NCBI RefSeq assembly: GCF_003002875.1
Contig: NZ_PVTH01000004.1
Location: 372,001-436,000 of the forward strand
Direction: 5' to 3'
From: Arcticibacter pallidicorallinus
GTDB lineage: Bacteria > Bacteroidota > Bacteroidia > Sphingobacteriales > Sphingobacteriaceae
DNA length: 64,000 nt
Both the position numbers and the translations under genes were made by a program. Under the pieces are notes generated by a model, which saw only the letters and a list, made by a program, of their open reading frames with translations, had not been told where the DNA came from and searched no databases. Each line of letters opens with the position of its first letter. The stretch's first letter is position 1. Below are positions 29,127-38,246 of this stretch, one piece after another.

Positions 29127-31301
29127 ATGTCAAGTCTTAGATTCCAGGCATTAAATGCCGTTCTAACCAGGACTGTTCCTGAGGTCACTTCGCCGTCCCC
29201 AAAAATTTCAGATTACTTCGCTTCTCTCGTTTTTGACAAACGTAAAATGAAAGAGTATCTTTCTAAAGATGCTTTTGCAAGCGTAGACAATTCGATCATC
29301 AACGGAGAAAGAATTGACCGCGAGGTTGCAGAACAAGTTGCTTCTGCAATGAAGGCCTGGGCTATGAGCGTGGGTGTTACACATTATACGCATTGGTTTC
29401 AACCCCTTACTGGAACTACGGCTGAAAAACATGATTCTTTCTTTGAGCCAACCGGTGACGGCTTTGGAATTGAGAAATTCTCTGGCGAAGCTCTAGCTCA
29501 GCAGGAACCTGATGCTTCCAGCTTCCCTAACGGTGGTATCCGTACCACTTTCGAAGCAAGAGGTTATACCGCATGGGATCCTTCTTCTCCTGCGTTTATC
29601 ATGGGCAAAACGCTTTGCATTCCAACGGTTTTCATCTCTTACACAGGCGAATCACTGGATTATAAGGCTCCTTTACTAAAAGCAATTTCTGCACTTGACA
29701 GAGCTGCTGTATCTGTTGCTCAATACTTCGATAAGGGCATTGAGAAAGTTTCTGTTTCTTTGGGTATTGAGCAGGAATATTTCCTTGTTGACCTGTCCTT
29801 GTTCAATGCAAGACCAGACCTATATACTACCGGAAGAGCGCTATTTGGCCACATGTCTGCTAAAAATCAGCAGCTGGAAGATCATTATTTCGGATCTATT
29901 CCTGAGCGTGTGCTTGCTTTCATGCAGGACTTTGAAACGGAGTCGTTAAAACTGGGTATTCCTTTAAAAACCCGTCATAATGAGGTTGCCCCATCTCAGT
30001 TTGAGTGTGCTCCTTTATACGAGGAAATGAACCTGGCGATCGACCATAACCAGCTATTAATGGACTTAATGGATAAGGTTGCCCGTCGTCATCACTTCAA
30101 GGTTTTACTACATGAGAAACCGTTCGCCGGAGTAAATGGCTCAGGTAAGCACAATAACTGGTCGCTGATTACCAACACCGGCAAGAATCTGCTTGCTCCC
30201 GGAAAAACTCCGAAGAACAATCTGATGTTCCTTACCTTCTTCGTAAACACGATCAGAGCGGTTTATGAGCATGCTGACCTGTTACGCGCTTCTATCGCCT
30301 CGGTTAGCAACGACCACCGTCTTGGTGCGAACGAAGCTCCTCCTGCGATCATCTCCATTTTCCTGGGTACTCAGCTGAATGAAGTTCTTGACGAGATCGA
30401 GACTTCTCGTGTAACGAGCAAAATGAAGCAGGAGCCTGCTTTATGGACGCACATCCCTAAGGTTCCTCAGATCTTACTTGACAATACCGACCGTAACCGT
30501 ACTTCTCCTTTCGCCTTTACGGGTAATAAGTTTGAATTACGTGCAGTAGGTTCTATGGCAAATTCTGCTAATCCGATGACTATTTTGAACACTATCGTTG
30601 CTGAGCAACTTGGCAAGTTCAAAGTAGAGGTGGATAAATTGCTTAAGAAAGGCGAGAAAAAAGATGTGGCGTTGATGACTGTCATCAAACGTTATATCAA
30701 AGAATCTAAAGCGATTCGTTTCGAAGGAAACGGCTACAGTGACGAGTGGGCTGAAGAAGCTGAAAAAAGAGGTCTTTCTAACATCAAGACTACTCCTAAG
30801 GCTCTAGACGTACTGATTACCGAAAAAACAACCCGCTTATTTGAAGAAGCTGGTGTTTATACACAGCGTGAGAGTCATGCAAGACATGAAATCCTCTTGG
30901 AAAGCTTCTTTAAGAAATTACAGATTGAAGCAAGGGTGATGGGCGAAATGGTAAACAGTGTGATCATCCCTGCCGCAGTAAGCTACCAGACTACTCTGAT
31001 CGATAATGTTAAGGGTCTTAAAGATCTTGGATTGGACGAAGAGTCGTACGCGGCGCAAATGGAGATCATCAAAAAGATTTCCTACCATGTGAACTTTATT
31101 AAGTCGAACACGACAATCATGATTAACGAGCGTAAGAAAGCGAACGTTATTGAAGATTCACGTGAAAAGGCAATCGCTTATGACGAAAACGTTAAATCAT
31201 ACTTCGACCCTATCCGCTACCATGTAAACAAGCTGGAGAAAATCGTTGCTGACAGCGTTTGGCCACTCCCTAAATTGAGCGAGTTGCTATTCATTAAGTA
31301 A
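29127..31301 (+). CDS. glnN: Type III glutamine synthetase
   Basis: Ammonia-assimilating enzyme of the GSIII class, 724 residues as usual for Bacteroidota (types I and II are 350-470). Features: N-terminal SDYFASLVFDKRKMKEYL; THYTHWFQPLTG (about residues 85-96) in the substrate funnel; KHDSFFEP; SLGIEQEYFLVD (metal-binding Glu); FAGVNGSGKHNNWSL (about 335-349), the GS ATP/ammonium segment; and DRNRTSPFAFTGNKFELR. It stands alone, followed by a terminator. Transcriptional control by nitrogen status is likely from the family, but no operator is evident. Confidence 0.96.
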   Translation: MSSLRFQALNAVLTRTVPEVTSPSPKISDYFASLVFDKRKMKEYLSKDAFASVDNSIINGERIDREVAEQVASAMKAWAMSVGVTHYTHWFQPLTGTTAEKHDSFFEPTGDGFGIEKFSGEALAQQEPDASSFPNGGIRTTFEARGYTAWDPSSPAFIMGKTLCIPTVFISYTGESLDYKAPLLKAISALDRAAVSVAQYFDKGIEKVSVSLGIEQEYFLVDLSLFNARPDLYTTGRALFGHMSAKNQQLEDHYFGSIPERVLAFMQDFETESLKLGIPLKTRHNEVAPSQFECAPLYEEMNLAIDHNQLLMDLMDKVARRHHFKVLLHEKPFAGVNGSGKHNNWSLITNTGKNLLAPGKTPKNNLMFLTFFVNTIRAVYEHADLLRASIASVSNDHRLGANEAPPAIISIFLGTQLNEVLDEIETSRVTSKMKQEPALWTHIPKVPQILLDNTDRNRTSPFAFTGNKFELRAVGSMANSANPMTILNTIVAEQLGKFKVEVDKLLKKGEKKDVALMTVIKRYIKESKAIRFEGNGYSDEWAEEAEKRGLSNIKTTPKALDVLITEKTTRLFEEAGVYTQRESHARHEILLESFFKKLQIEARVMGEMVNSVIIPAAVSYQTTLIDNVKGLKDLGLDEESYAAQMEIIKKISYHVNFIKSNTTIMINERKKANVIEDSREKAIAYDENVKSYFDPIRYHVNKLEKIVADSVWPLPKLSELLFIK

Positions 31302-31324
31302 TTTTCTTTTTGCAAATATCCGAA

Positions 31325-31358
31325 GGGGTGTATCACGGACTGTGATACACCCCTTTTT
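31325..31358 (+). terminator. glnN terminator
   Basis: Perfect 12-bp stem GGGGTGTATCAC (31325-31336) and GTGATACACCCC (31342-31353), 5-base loop, followed by TTTTT. It lies 24 bp after the glnN stop. Confidence 0.93.
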
Positions 31359-31442
31359 GCGTTCATACCTACCGGTATTGCACATCTTTTCGATCGATTA
31401 AACACAATGGTTGTATGCAGCCGATAACAGGCACTCATTATT

Positions 31443-31494
31443 CCCTGATAAGTCCGACCTGAGCAGCATGAGGTCGGACTTATCAGGGCTTTTT
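31443..31494 (+). terminator. Second strong hairpin with T-run
   Basis: Perfect 18-bp stem: arms 31443-31460 (CCCTGATAAGTCCGACCT) and 31471-31488, 10-base loop, then C and TTTTT on the plus strand. It lies 85 bp beyond the glnN terminator with no gene between. It may be a back-up terminator, the terminator of an unannotated small RNA starting after 31358, or a barrier shielding the next gene. The rest of 31302-31665 shows nothing else I can support. Confidence 0.8.
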
Positions 31495-31665
31495 AGCAGG
31501 CTGGTCAGGGCTTGATATAAAGGATTTCTGAGATCAGTCTTTGCTATACTTGACTGCTTTTGAGGTACGGAATTTTAAAAAATCCATAAAATTTTGTCGA
31601 TTTTGGCGAAAAAATCGTCGCGCCTTCTCTGCCGCACTACCTTGCCCTCCAAAACAAACAACGTC

Positions 31666-32649
31666 ATGGCAAAAGTAGACAAGAAAGGAATCGTACGCGG
31701 AACAGCAGGTTCCGTTGTATATCGCGGCTACCGCGAATTGAACATCATCCAGGGGAAACCCCGTAAATTCGAACAGACCAGTGCAAGCATCCGGGCCTCC
31801 ACGGAGTTCGGTCTCTCCAGTACGACGGCGGCAGTAATCCGTCAGGCCTTTGAGCCGGCCTATGTGCACCGGGACGGCGAGGCGGTCAGCCGCAGCACAC
31901 AGCTGGTGTACCGGGGGATTCGCAATAGCTTACGCGGAAGCGTTGGTCAGCGCGACTTGCATGATGCAGACCTGGAAAGCCTCATCGGGATGGACTTCAA
32001 TATCCAAAGCCGTATGAGCGAAGTACTGCAGGTTAGCCAGCGGGTGGAGCGGGATGAGGAAGGTCGCCTAAGCGTTTTCATGGGAGCTTTGAACGCCAAA
32101 ACTGACCTGAAGGTACCGCTAAGCATCAGTAAACCGGTGAGTAAGTACAGGCTCCGTTTCAGCCTGATCGGCTTCAATTTCAGGAAGGAGTACTACGAAT
32201 ATCTGGAAGTGAAAGACCTGGAGTTCCGCTGGCAGGGAAAGCTGGAAGCCCAGGAAATCCGCTTTGAAACCCGGCCGGAAGCGGATCAGCTGCTGATGCT
32301 CAGCGTATCCTTGCTGGCTTATAGCGAGACCAGGATGGAAGAAGGCTATGTATTGCTCAACAGCAAGGAGTTCAGTCCATGTTCGATAATCGCTGCTTTC
32401 CACGCGGAAGAACCGGGAGGGTACCCTACGGGACCTGTGAATATGAAACTTAATGAGGCGCAGCAACTAAGGGGAGCATCTATTCACAATATGTGTTATG
32501 AGGGAAACAGACTGCTAAGGGATCAGGAACGAAGGAAAGGGACAGTAACGCAGACAACGACAATAACCACAAAGAAACGAGCGAAGGTGGACGAAAACAA
32601 CACGAATTTCCAGCCAGGGAAGCGGGTGTCGTTTTCTTCCAAATCCTAG
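31666..32649 (+). CDS. Protein of unknown function, GC-rich, DUF6266-like layout
   Basis: The frame is open from 31594, but MAKVDKKGIVRGTAGSVVYRG at 31666 looks like the real start, giving 327 residues. The opening (glycine-rich, VVYRGYRELNIIQGKPRK) followed by EFGLSSTTAAVIRQAF resembles the arrangement I remember for DUF6266 proteins of Bacteroidota. The middle is beta-rich (YRLRFSLIGFNFRKEYYEY). The tail is basic and threonine/lysine-rich, of different character. No signal peptide, membrane segment or catalytic motif. Base composition is visibly more GC-rich than glnN upstream. It is isolated between strong hairpins and the GH43 remnant, convergent with the latter (15 bp). Function unknown. 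Confidence 0.6.
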   Translation: MAKVDKKGIVRGTAGSVVYRGYRELNIIQGKPRKFEQTSASIRASTEFGLSSTTAAVIRQAFEPAYVHRDGEAVSRSTQLVYRGIRNSLRGSVGQRDLHDADLESLIGMDFNIQSRMSEVLQVSQRVERDEEGRLSVFMGALNAKTDLKVPLSISKPVSKYRLRFSLIGFNFRKEYYEYLEVKDLEFRWQGKLEAQEIRFETRPEADQLLMLSVSLLAYSETRMEEGYVLLNSKEFSPCSIIAAFHAEEPGGYPTGPVNMKLNEAQQLRGASIHNMCYEGNRLLRDQERRKGTVTQTTTITTKKRAKVDENNTNFQPGKRVSFSSKS

Positions 32650-32664
32650 ATTCTACTCCGTTCT

Positions 32665-33120
32665 CTATTTCCGCGCAGTACTGGCCTTTATAAAAGAGCT
32701 CACTCCTTTCGGAATGATCTTTTTGATGCTTCCGTCTGCATTGTAATTTAGTGAGTCGATACATAATTGACGAAGCACAGCCTTTTCTTTGTTTGGCTTG
32801 AGGCGGTGGTAAAGGATGTAATCTTGCTTGCCTTCACGGAACACGGTATGGTGTCCGGGTCCGTAAGTGGTGCTATCCGGTGTCGTACTGAGAATAGGGT
32901 TGTCGTTAAAGTCTTTTGTTTGAAGCACTGCCAACTCGTCTGCACCCCATGGGTCGATGGTGGCGTAGATGTAATAGGTGTCTTTATCCTTGACAATTGT
33001 GGCGTCTGCAAAATACCCGCTGACTATGGGATTACTGATAAAGTTCTTTTGGGTCTGTGCCGTCGCCCGACTAATGGTCGCTGCGCTGAGCAGCCCAAGG
33101 AGTACTAATGTCTTTTTCAT
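32665..33120 (-). pseudogene. GH43-family remnant with large internal deletion
   Basis: A 151-residue frame with a signal peptide (ends RATAQ). Residues 28-73 (NPIVSGYFADATIVKDKDTY...AVLQTKDFND) match the start of GH43 five-bladed propellers, including the catalytic-base Asp in FADA. Residues 74-140 (NPILSTTPDSTTYGPGHHTVF...LRQLCIDSLN) match the last blade of the same family. The blades between, with the catalytic acid Glu and the pKa-modulating Asp, are absent. The join is near 32900 and keeps the frame. A normal enzyme is over 300 residues; this product cannot be an active glycosidase. It lies 18 bp downstream of GH2. Confidence 0.8.
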
Positions 33121-33138
33121 ATTCCTTTTCTTGATGTA

Positions 33139-36018
33139 TTACTTTAAGCCGGCCTTTGTTTCATCTGGTCGTGCCTGTATAGTTAAGGTCGCGGTTTTGA
33201 GTCCTGATGAACTGGCTTGTATTTTTATGTCCCCGCTTTCTCCGCTTGTCTGCACGATGACTTGTGCGAGACCACTGAACAGTTTTCTCTTCCAGGGATC
33301 TGCCGGTTTGAGGATCTGTATAGTGCCGGGATCGGTGTTGACCTTATCCCAATCGCGTTTCTTCGGAAGAGGCACCGCGATGACAGTCAACTCGTTGACT
33401 CCTGGCCTGAGCATAGCGTGGTTGAGCTTAAAGACATGACCCTCTTTTGAATCGTTAATGCTTTTGGCTATTTCCTTGCCGTTGATATAGAGGTGCTGAT
33501 CTGTACCGATACTTTTGTAAAAGAAGGTAACGGTGGAAGCTTCGTAGTCTGGAGGAAGTTCAAATGTACCCCGGTGCATATAGGCGGCGGCAAGATTTTT
33601 ATAGTCGCGACCGATGAAAGCATCCTTCCAGGTGCTGTCTTTATGATCGTTCAGATATTGCTGACCGCTCGCGACATCCGGTATTGCCTTTTCCATAATC
33701 CCGCTGATCCCCACATTTCTGATCTGATCAACAAAGTTTTCCCGCTCTAGTGAGGAAGGGTTGCCGTTGCCGACGCCGATAATCTTGCCTGGTCCGCTAA
33801 TTGAGAAGCTGATCTCGTTCTCCGCTGTAGGTACAGGGATATTATTCTTATCGCCTACCTCTACGGTGATCACCGCTAAATCTTCTCCGTTTGCCTGCAG
33901 CGTGTTCTTATGTGCTGACAGCTTAATCTGGCTGGCTTCAGCGCTGGTGGTCCTGGATTCTGTCAGGATCTCTTTCCCATCCCTATACCCTATAGCTTCG
34001 AGCTTTCCGGCTGCATAGGGCACTTTCCATTGAAGATGTGAATGGAGCTTCATCGGCTTTTTGCCCAGACTCTTTTTATTCAGGAAGAGTTCCACTTCAT
34101 TGCAATTGCTGTAAATGCGGACGTCGATCTCCTCTCCTTCCCTGCCCTTCCAGTTCCAATGAGGGAGAATATGCAGGACGGGCTGTTTTTGCCACCAGGA
34201 TTTTAGATAAAAGACATTGTCTTTGGGAAATCCGCAGAGATCCATCATGCCGAAGTAGGAAGTTACCGATGGCCAGCCGTGAGGAGTTGGCTCGCCTCTG
34301 TAATCGAAACCCGTCCAGATAAACATTCCCGCCATGTATGGACGGCTTGCATAGAAGTTCCAGCCTTCTTCGATGCTATAGAAGCTCGGACGCGGCTTCT
34401 TATCATAGGCTGCAATATGCTGCCGGGCGGCATCATCCACATAGATTCCCCTTGTAGCGAAAGTTGATCCTTCCTCGGTACCCATCCCCGGCTGGCCGGG
34501 AAAGCGTTTGTAATGGGCATCGATATCACCGTTGCCGAGGTAGTTGTAGCCCATCACGTCAATCACGTCGGATATACCGCTCTGGAAGCCTCCGCTGACC
34601 CCTACTGTGATTGCGCGTGTTGAATCCAGACTCTTCGCATAAGCCTGCATCGTTTTGGCAATGCGTGCGCCGGTTTCGCTATTCTCTATGGCCCATTCTT
34701 CGTTTCCTATAGACCAGGCGATGACGCTTGGGTGGTTGCGGTCGCGCATGATGAGCCGCCTCATATCCCCCTGCATGTGCTCATTGGTGCCCATCAGACG
34801 ATTTTCATTGATAACCAGCATACCCAATTTGTCGCATGCTTCAAGTAACTCAGGCGTTGGTGGATGATGCGAGCAGCGGTAGGCGTTGGCGCCCATTTCT
34901 TTCAACTTCCTGATGCGGTAATACTGCAGTTCATCAGGCAGAGCCGTACCTACACCCGCGTGATCCTGGTGATTATTGGTTCCTTTAAGTTTGACATGCT
35001 TGCCGTTGAGAAAAAAGCCTTCTTTGGCGTCAAAGCGGATGGTACGGATACCGAAAGGAGTTTCATACCCGTCGGATTCAGTAGAGCCCTCTATGATGGT
35101 GGTACTGAGCTTGTATAAATTCGGATTTTCGAGATCCCATAGCTTGGCGTCATTTACGGTTAATGAGATCGTGGTTTCCAGGTCTTTAAATGGCGACAGA
35201 GATATCTTCTCCTTACTTCCCCGGGCTACTTGCTTCCCTTCAGGATCGGTGATGATTTGTACCACCGTAAATAGCTTTCCGGTTGGTGATTCGTTACTGA
35301 TTCTGGCCAGGGCCTGCACTTGTGCACTTGTCCCCGCAACTTTCGTTGTAACGAAGGTTCCGTTAGGGGCCACATGCAAGGGATCGTGTTTACTGAGCCA
35401 AACATGCCGGTAAATACCCGCGCCTTCATAATACCATCCCTCTTCCATGGTTGCATCTGCTCGTACAGCTATTACGTTGCTGCCCCCATAGTTCAGGTAG
35501 TCCGTAAGGTCATATCGAAAGCTGTTATAGCCGCTTTCTTCTGTACCCAGATAGTGACCGTTGATCCAAACCGCCGAATTCCTGAAGACACCGTCGAACT
35601 CAATGGATATCTTCCGGCCCAGATCCGACTCCGGGATGCTGAAGGTCTTGCGATACCAGCCCACACTGGCATCAGGAAAATTACGCCCGATGGCTTTAAA
35701 GCCGTGACTAAAGCTCGCTTTTTCGTTGAAATCCTGCTCTACGGCCCAGTCATGGGGAAGATTGAGTTTGCGCCAGGAGCGATCGTCGAACGCAGGATCG
35801 GCGGCGCCGTCACCATAGCCGGCCTTTGCCAGATAAGAGAAGTAGCCTGTTCCGGTATGGAAATCTTTCTCGGTCTGGTAAGGATGACCAAAGGAGAAAC
35901 GCCAGCCGAAATCCATTAGCAAGCGTTCTCGCTTATTCTTAACTTCTATTTGTGCGTAGACAAAGCTTTGAAGCAGGGTCAGGCAACAGAGAAGCAGGCG
36001 TATCCCCGATATATTCAT
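33139..36018 (-). CDS. Glycoside hydrolase family 2 beta-galactosidase
   Basis: Secreted 959-residue enzyme (signal peptide ending QSFVYAQ). Domain order: sugar-binding jelly roll (about 35-215, with NLPHDWAVEQDF and VGWYRKTFSIP), immunoglobulin-like domain, TIM barrel, then a DUF4982-type beta domain and Ig-like modules (about 690-800). Catalytic residues: acid/base Glu in SIGNEEW (about 439) and probable nucleophile Glu in GTEEGST. A later segment (about 800-930, STVTFFYKSIGTDQHLYING) looks like an inserted jelly-roll binding module. The motif GANAYRCSHHPPTPELLEACD is typical of Bacteroidota GH2 beta-galactosidases. Upstream, 117 bp separate it from the divergent purM. Confidence 0.93.
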   Translation of the reverse strand: MNISGIRLLLCCLTLLQSFVYAQIEVKNKRERLLMDFGWRFSFGHPYQTEKDFHTGTGYFSYLAKAGYGDGAADPAFDDRSWRKLNLPHDWAVEQDFNEKASFSHGFKAIGRNFPDASVGWYRKTFSIPESDLGRKISIEFDGVFRNSAVWINGHYLGTEESGYNSFRYDLTDYLNYGGSNVIAVRADATMEEGWYYEGAGIYRHVWLSKHDPLHVAPNGTFVTTKVAGTSAQVQALARISNESPTGKLFTVVQIITDPEGKQVARGSKEKISLSPFKDLETTISLTVNDAKLWDLENPNLYKLSTTIIEGSTESDGYETPFGIRTIRFDAKEGFFLNGKHVKLKGTNNHQDHAGVGTALPDELQYYRIRKLKEMGANAYRCSHHPPTPELLEACDKLGMLVINENRLMGTNEHMQGDMRRLIMRDRNHPSVIAWSIGNEEWAIENSETGARIAKTMQAYAKSLDSTRAITVGVSGGFQSGISDVIDVMGYNYLGNGDIDAHYKRFPGQPGMGTEEGSTFATRGIYVDDAARQHIAAYDKKPRPSFYSIEEGWNFYASRPYMAGMFIWTGFDYRGEPTPHGWPSVTSYFGMMDLCGFPKDNVFYLKSWWQKQPVLHILPHWNWKGREGEEIDVRIYSNCNEVELFLNKKSLGKKPMKLHSHLQWKVPYAAGKLEAIGYRDGKEILTESRTTSAEASQIKLSAHKNTLQANGEDLAVITVEVGDKNNIPVPTAENEISFSISGPGKIIGVGNGNPSSLERENFVDQIRNVGISGIMEKAIPDVASGQQYLNDHKDSTWKDAFIGRDYKNLAAAYMHRGTFELPPDYEASTVTFFYKSIGTDQHLYINGKEIAKSINDSKEGHVFKLNHAMLRPGVNELTVIAVPLPKKRDWDKVNTDPGTIQILKPADPWKRKLFSGLAQVIVQTSGESGDIKIQASSSGLKTATLTIQARPDETKAGLK

Positions 36019-36135
36019 GGTTTATAGATCTAGGTTCGTTTTGGCTATCTAAAGATAGAAAGGTTCAGTGAATTACCTTAAAAACGGCGGATTTTTATGT
36101 CTGTAAATGTCTTCATCATCATTATCTTTGCCCCG

Positions 36136-37314
36136 ATGTCAGATCTTAAATACAACCAACGAGGCGTGTCTGCTGGAAAAGAAGACGTACACAATGCCAT
36201 AAAAAACATTGATAAAGGTTTATATCCGCAGGCTTTCTGCAAAATCATTCCGGATATCCTGGGTGGTGACGAGGAGTGGTGCAATATTATGCATGCGGAT
36301 GGTGCCGGTACGAAATCTTCCCTGGCGTATGTTTACTGGAAGGAAACGGGCGATCTTTCTGTTTGGAAAGGTATTGCTCAGGATGCCATCATCATGAACA
36401 TTGACGACCTGCTATGTGTTGGCGCTATCGATCAGATCCTGCTTTCTTCTACTATAGGGAGAAATAAAAACCTGGTTCCGGGTGAGGTAATTGCTGCCTT
36501 AATTAATGGAACGGAGGAAATTCTGGCTGAATTACGTGAGATGGGCATAGGCATTTACTCCACAGGCGGCGAGACTGCTGATGTGGGTGATGTGGTGCGC
36601 ACGCTGATCGTGGATTCTACGGTAACTTGCCGCATGAAGCGCTCAGATGTTATCTCGAACCATACTATTCAGCCCGGTGATGTTATTGTTGGGCTTTCTT
36701 CCTCTGGTCAGGCAAGCTACGAAACGGAGTATAATGGTGGAATGGGATCGAACGGACTGACTTCAGCACGTCATGATGTGTTTGGCAAATCGGTTGCCGT
36801 GGCTTATCCCGAAAGCTATGATCCTTCGGTTCCTTATGAACTTGTATTTTCGGGAAGCAAAAAGCTGACCGACGAAATTGAAATAGGTCTGGGTAAAACG
36901 ATGACAGCGGGCAAACTGGTACTCTCTCCTACGCGTACCTATGCGCCTGTGATTAAAAAGATCCTGGAAAGTCATCGTTCTCAGATCCATGGCATGGTAC
37001 ATTGCAGCGGTGGTGCACAAACCAAAGTATTGCACTTTATCGAGAACCTGCACGTTATAAAAGATAATTTATTCCCTCTTCCGCCGCTCTTTAAGCTGAT
37101 CAAGGAAGAGTCGGGCACCAGCTGGGAGGAAATGTATAAGGTCTTCAATATGGGTCACCGTATGGAGATTTACGTTCCGCAAGAGCTTGCCGATGATATT
37201 ATTGCTATCTCTCAAAGCTTCCATATCGATGCGCAGATTGTGGGTCGGGTTGAGGCTGCGGATAAGAAACAGGTAACCATCAAATCGGAATTTGGTGAAT
37301 TCGTCTATCACTAA
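36136..37314 (+). CDS. purM: Phosphoribosylformylglycinamidine cyclo-ligase (AIR synthase)
   Basis: Fifth step of de novo purine synthesis: ATP-dependent ring closure of FGAM to AIR. I start it at 36136 (MSDLKYNQRGVSAGKEDV), which matches the family; the frame is open 39 bases further but that leader is hydrophobic and unlike PurM. 392 residues. Motifs: HADGAGTKSSLAYVYW (nucleotide-binding), DAIIMNIDDLLCVGA, STGGETADVGDVVRTL and the late HCSGGAQTKVL. The Bacteroidota form is longer than E. coli PurM. It leads a short unit with two small genes. Confidence 0.92.
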   Translation: MSDLKYNQRGVSAGKEDVHNAIKNIDKGLYPQAFCKIIPDILGGDEEWCNIMHADGAGTKSSLAYVYWKETGDLSVWKGIAQDAIIMNIDDLLCVGAIDQILLSSTIGRNKNLVPGEVIAALINGTEEILAELREMGIGIYSTGGETADVGDVVRTLIVDSTVTCRMKRSDVISNHTIQPGDVIVGLSSSGQASYETEYNGGMGSNGLTSARHDVFGKSVAVAYPESYDPSVPYELVFSGSKKLTDEIEIGLGKTMTAGKLVLSPTRTYAPVIKKILESHRSQIHGMVHCSGGAQTKVLHFIENLHVIKDNLFPLPPLFKLIKEESGTSWEEMYKVFNMGHRMEIYVPQELADDIIAISQSFHIDAQIVGRVEAADKKQVTIKSEFGEFVYH

Positions 37315-37798
37315 CAAAACAGCAGAGTTTAAAGGTCTCCTTCATGAAGTTGGAGGAGGAATGAATCAGTATGTCATCGTTGTGCCGGAAGAGGTCTGCC
37401 TTGTTTTCAGGGAAGGCAAAGGCGCAGTGCGAATCCTATGTTCGATTAACGGAGCCGAAGAATTCCCTTGTGCGTTGAATCCGCGACAGGGTCGCTACAT
37501 CATCATCGCCAGTAAACAGCTGATAAAAAAACTTAAACTCGCTCCGCATGTTCCTTTCAATGTGCGGGTACGCAGTGATGTGCATGACGGATTACAGCTT
37601 CCGGAGGAGCTGCTCGAGGTGCTGATTCAGGATGAGCACTTCAGCTTTGAGTTTGAGAAGCTTCTTCCGGGAGGAAAACGTGGATTGATTTACTATATCC
37701 GTTCAGCTAAAACTGTTGACACCCGCATCAAGCGTAGCCTGGAAATTGCCGAAAAGGTAAAGACTGGTACGCTGTATGGATCGAAACAAAACGACTGA
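37292..37798 (+). CDS. DUF1905/YdeI-like protein
   Basis: A 168-residue cytoplasmic protein starting at GTG (37292), 23 bases inside the end of purM; a later ATG would cut the conserved domain. Residues 10-95 (AEFKGLLHEVGGGMNQYVIVVPEEV...VRILCSINGAEEFPCALNP) match the DUF1905 beta-barrel, and residues 108-165 (LPEELLEVLIQDEHFSFEFEKLLPGGKRGLIYYIRSAKTVDTRIKR) match the bacteriocin-protection YdeI/OmpD-associated tail. The biochemical role of the family is unknown. Overlap with purM suggests translational coupling. Confidence 0.8.
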   Translation: MVNSSITNKTAEFKGLLHEVGGGMNQYVIVVPEEVCLVFREGKGAVRILCSINGAEEFPCALNPRQGRYIIIASKQLIKKLKLAPHVPFNVRVRSDVHDGLQLPEELLEVLIQDEHFSFEFEKLLPGGKRGLIYYIRSAKTVDTRIKRSLEIAEKVKTGTLYGSKQND

Positions 37799-37801
37799 GT
37801 T

Positions 37802-38176
37802 ATGCAGGAAACAACAAAATTTGCAATGTCGCCTCAAGCCATTGAGGCGATACAGGATGGTGCTGATAAGAAAGTCATTTTGGCACAAACTTTTGAGAAT
37901 GAAATCAAGCATGTGGAAGATCTGCTGATGGGATATCATTTTCGTGAGCGCGGCAGTGTGGATCATCTCGAGCTGGATACAAGCTCCATGACGGTGGACG
38001 AAGAAGGCAGAGGTTCGTTTATGGCGCGCTATATACTGGGATTATACAACGCCTGTGCAGATCTGGATCTGAGTGATAAGGCGAAGATGCAGATTGACTT
38101 TGAGGCCGACTTCGAAAATGGAATGATTACGCTGACCGGTGAGTTCTTTCCGGAGCGGGAGCCTGACGATATTTAA
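37802..38176 (+). CDS. Small acidic protein of unknown function
   Basis: A 124-residue soluble acidic protein 3 bp after the DUF1905 gene, so probably co-transcribed with purM. Helical N-terminus (SPQAIEAIQDGADKKVILAQTFENEIKHVEDLL), then an alpha/beta portion (ARYILGLYNACADLDLSDKAKMQIDFEADFE). No signal peptide, metal site or known motif. A bidirectional terminator follows. Confidence 0.65.
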   Translation: MQETTKFAMSPQAIEAIQDGADKKVILAQTFENEIKHVEDLLMGYHFRERGSVDHLELDTSSMTVDEEGRGSFMARYILGLYNACADLDLSDKAKMQIDFEADFENGMITLTGEFFPEREPDDI

Positions 38177-38197
38177 TTTTAAGGATTCAGCGTATAA

Positions 38198-38234
38198 AAA
38201 AAGGCGTCTCTCCGGTTTGGATAGACGCCTTTTT
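38198..38234. terminator. Bidirectional terminator between convergent genes
   Basis: Stem AAAAAGGCGTCT (38198-38209) and AGACGCCTTTTT (38223-38234), with A-runs and T-runs on both sides, so it can act for the purM unit on the plus strand and for the S46 peptidase gene on the minus strand. Confidence 0.92.
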
Positions 38235-38246
38235 CAGTGTTAAGCA

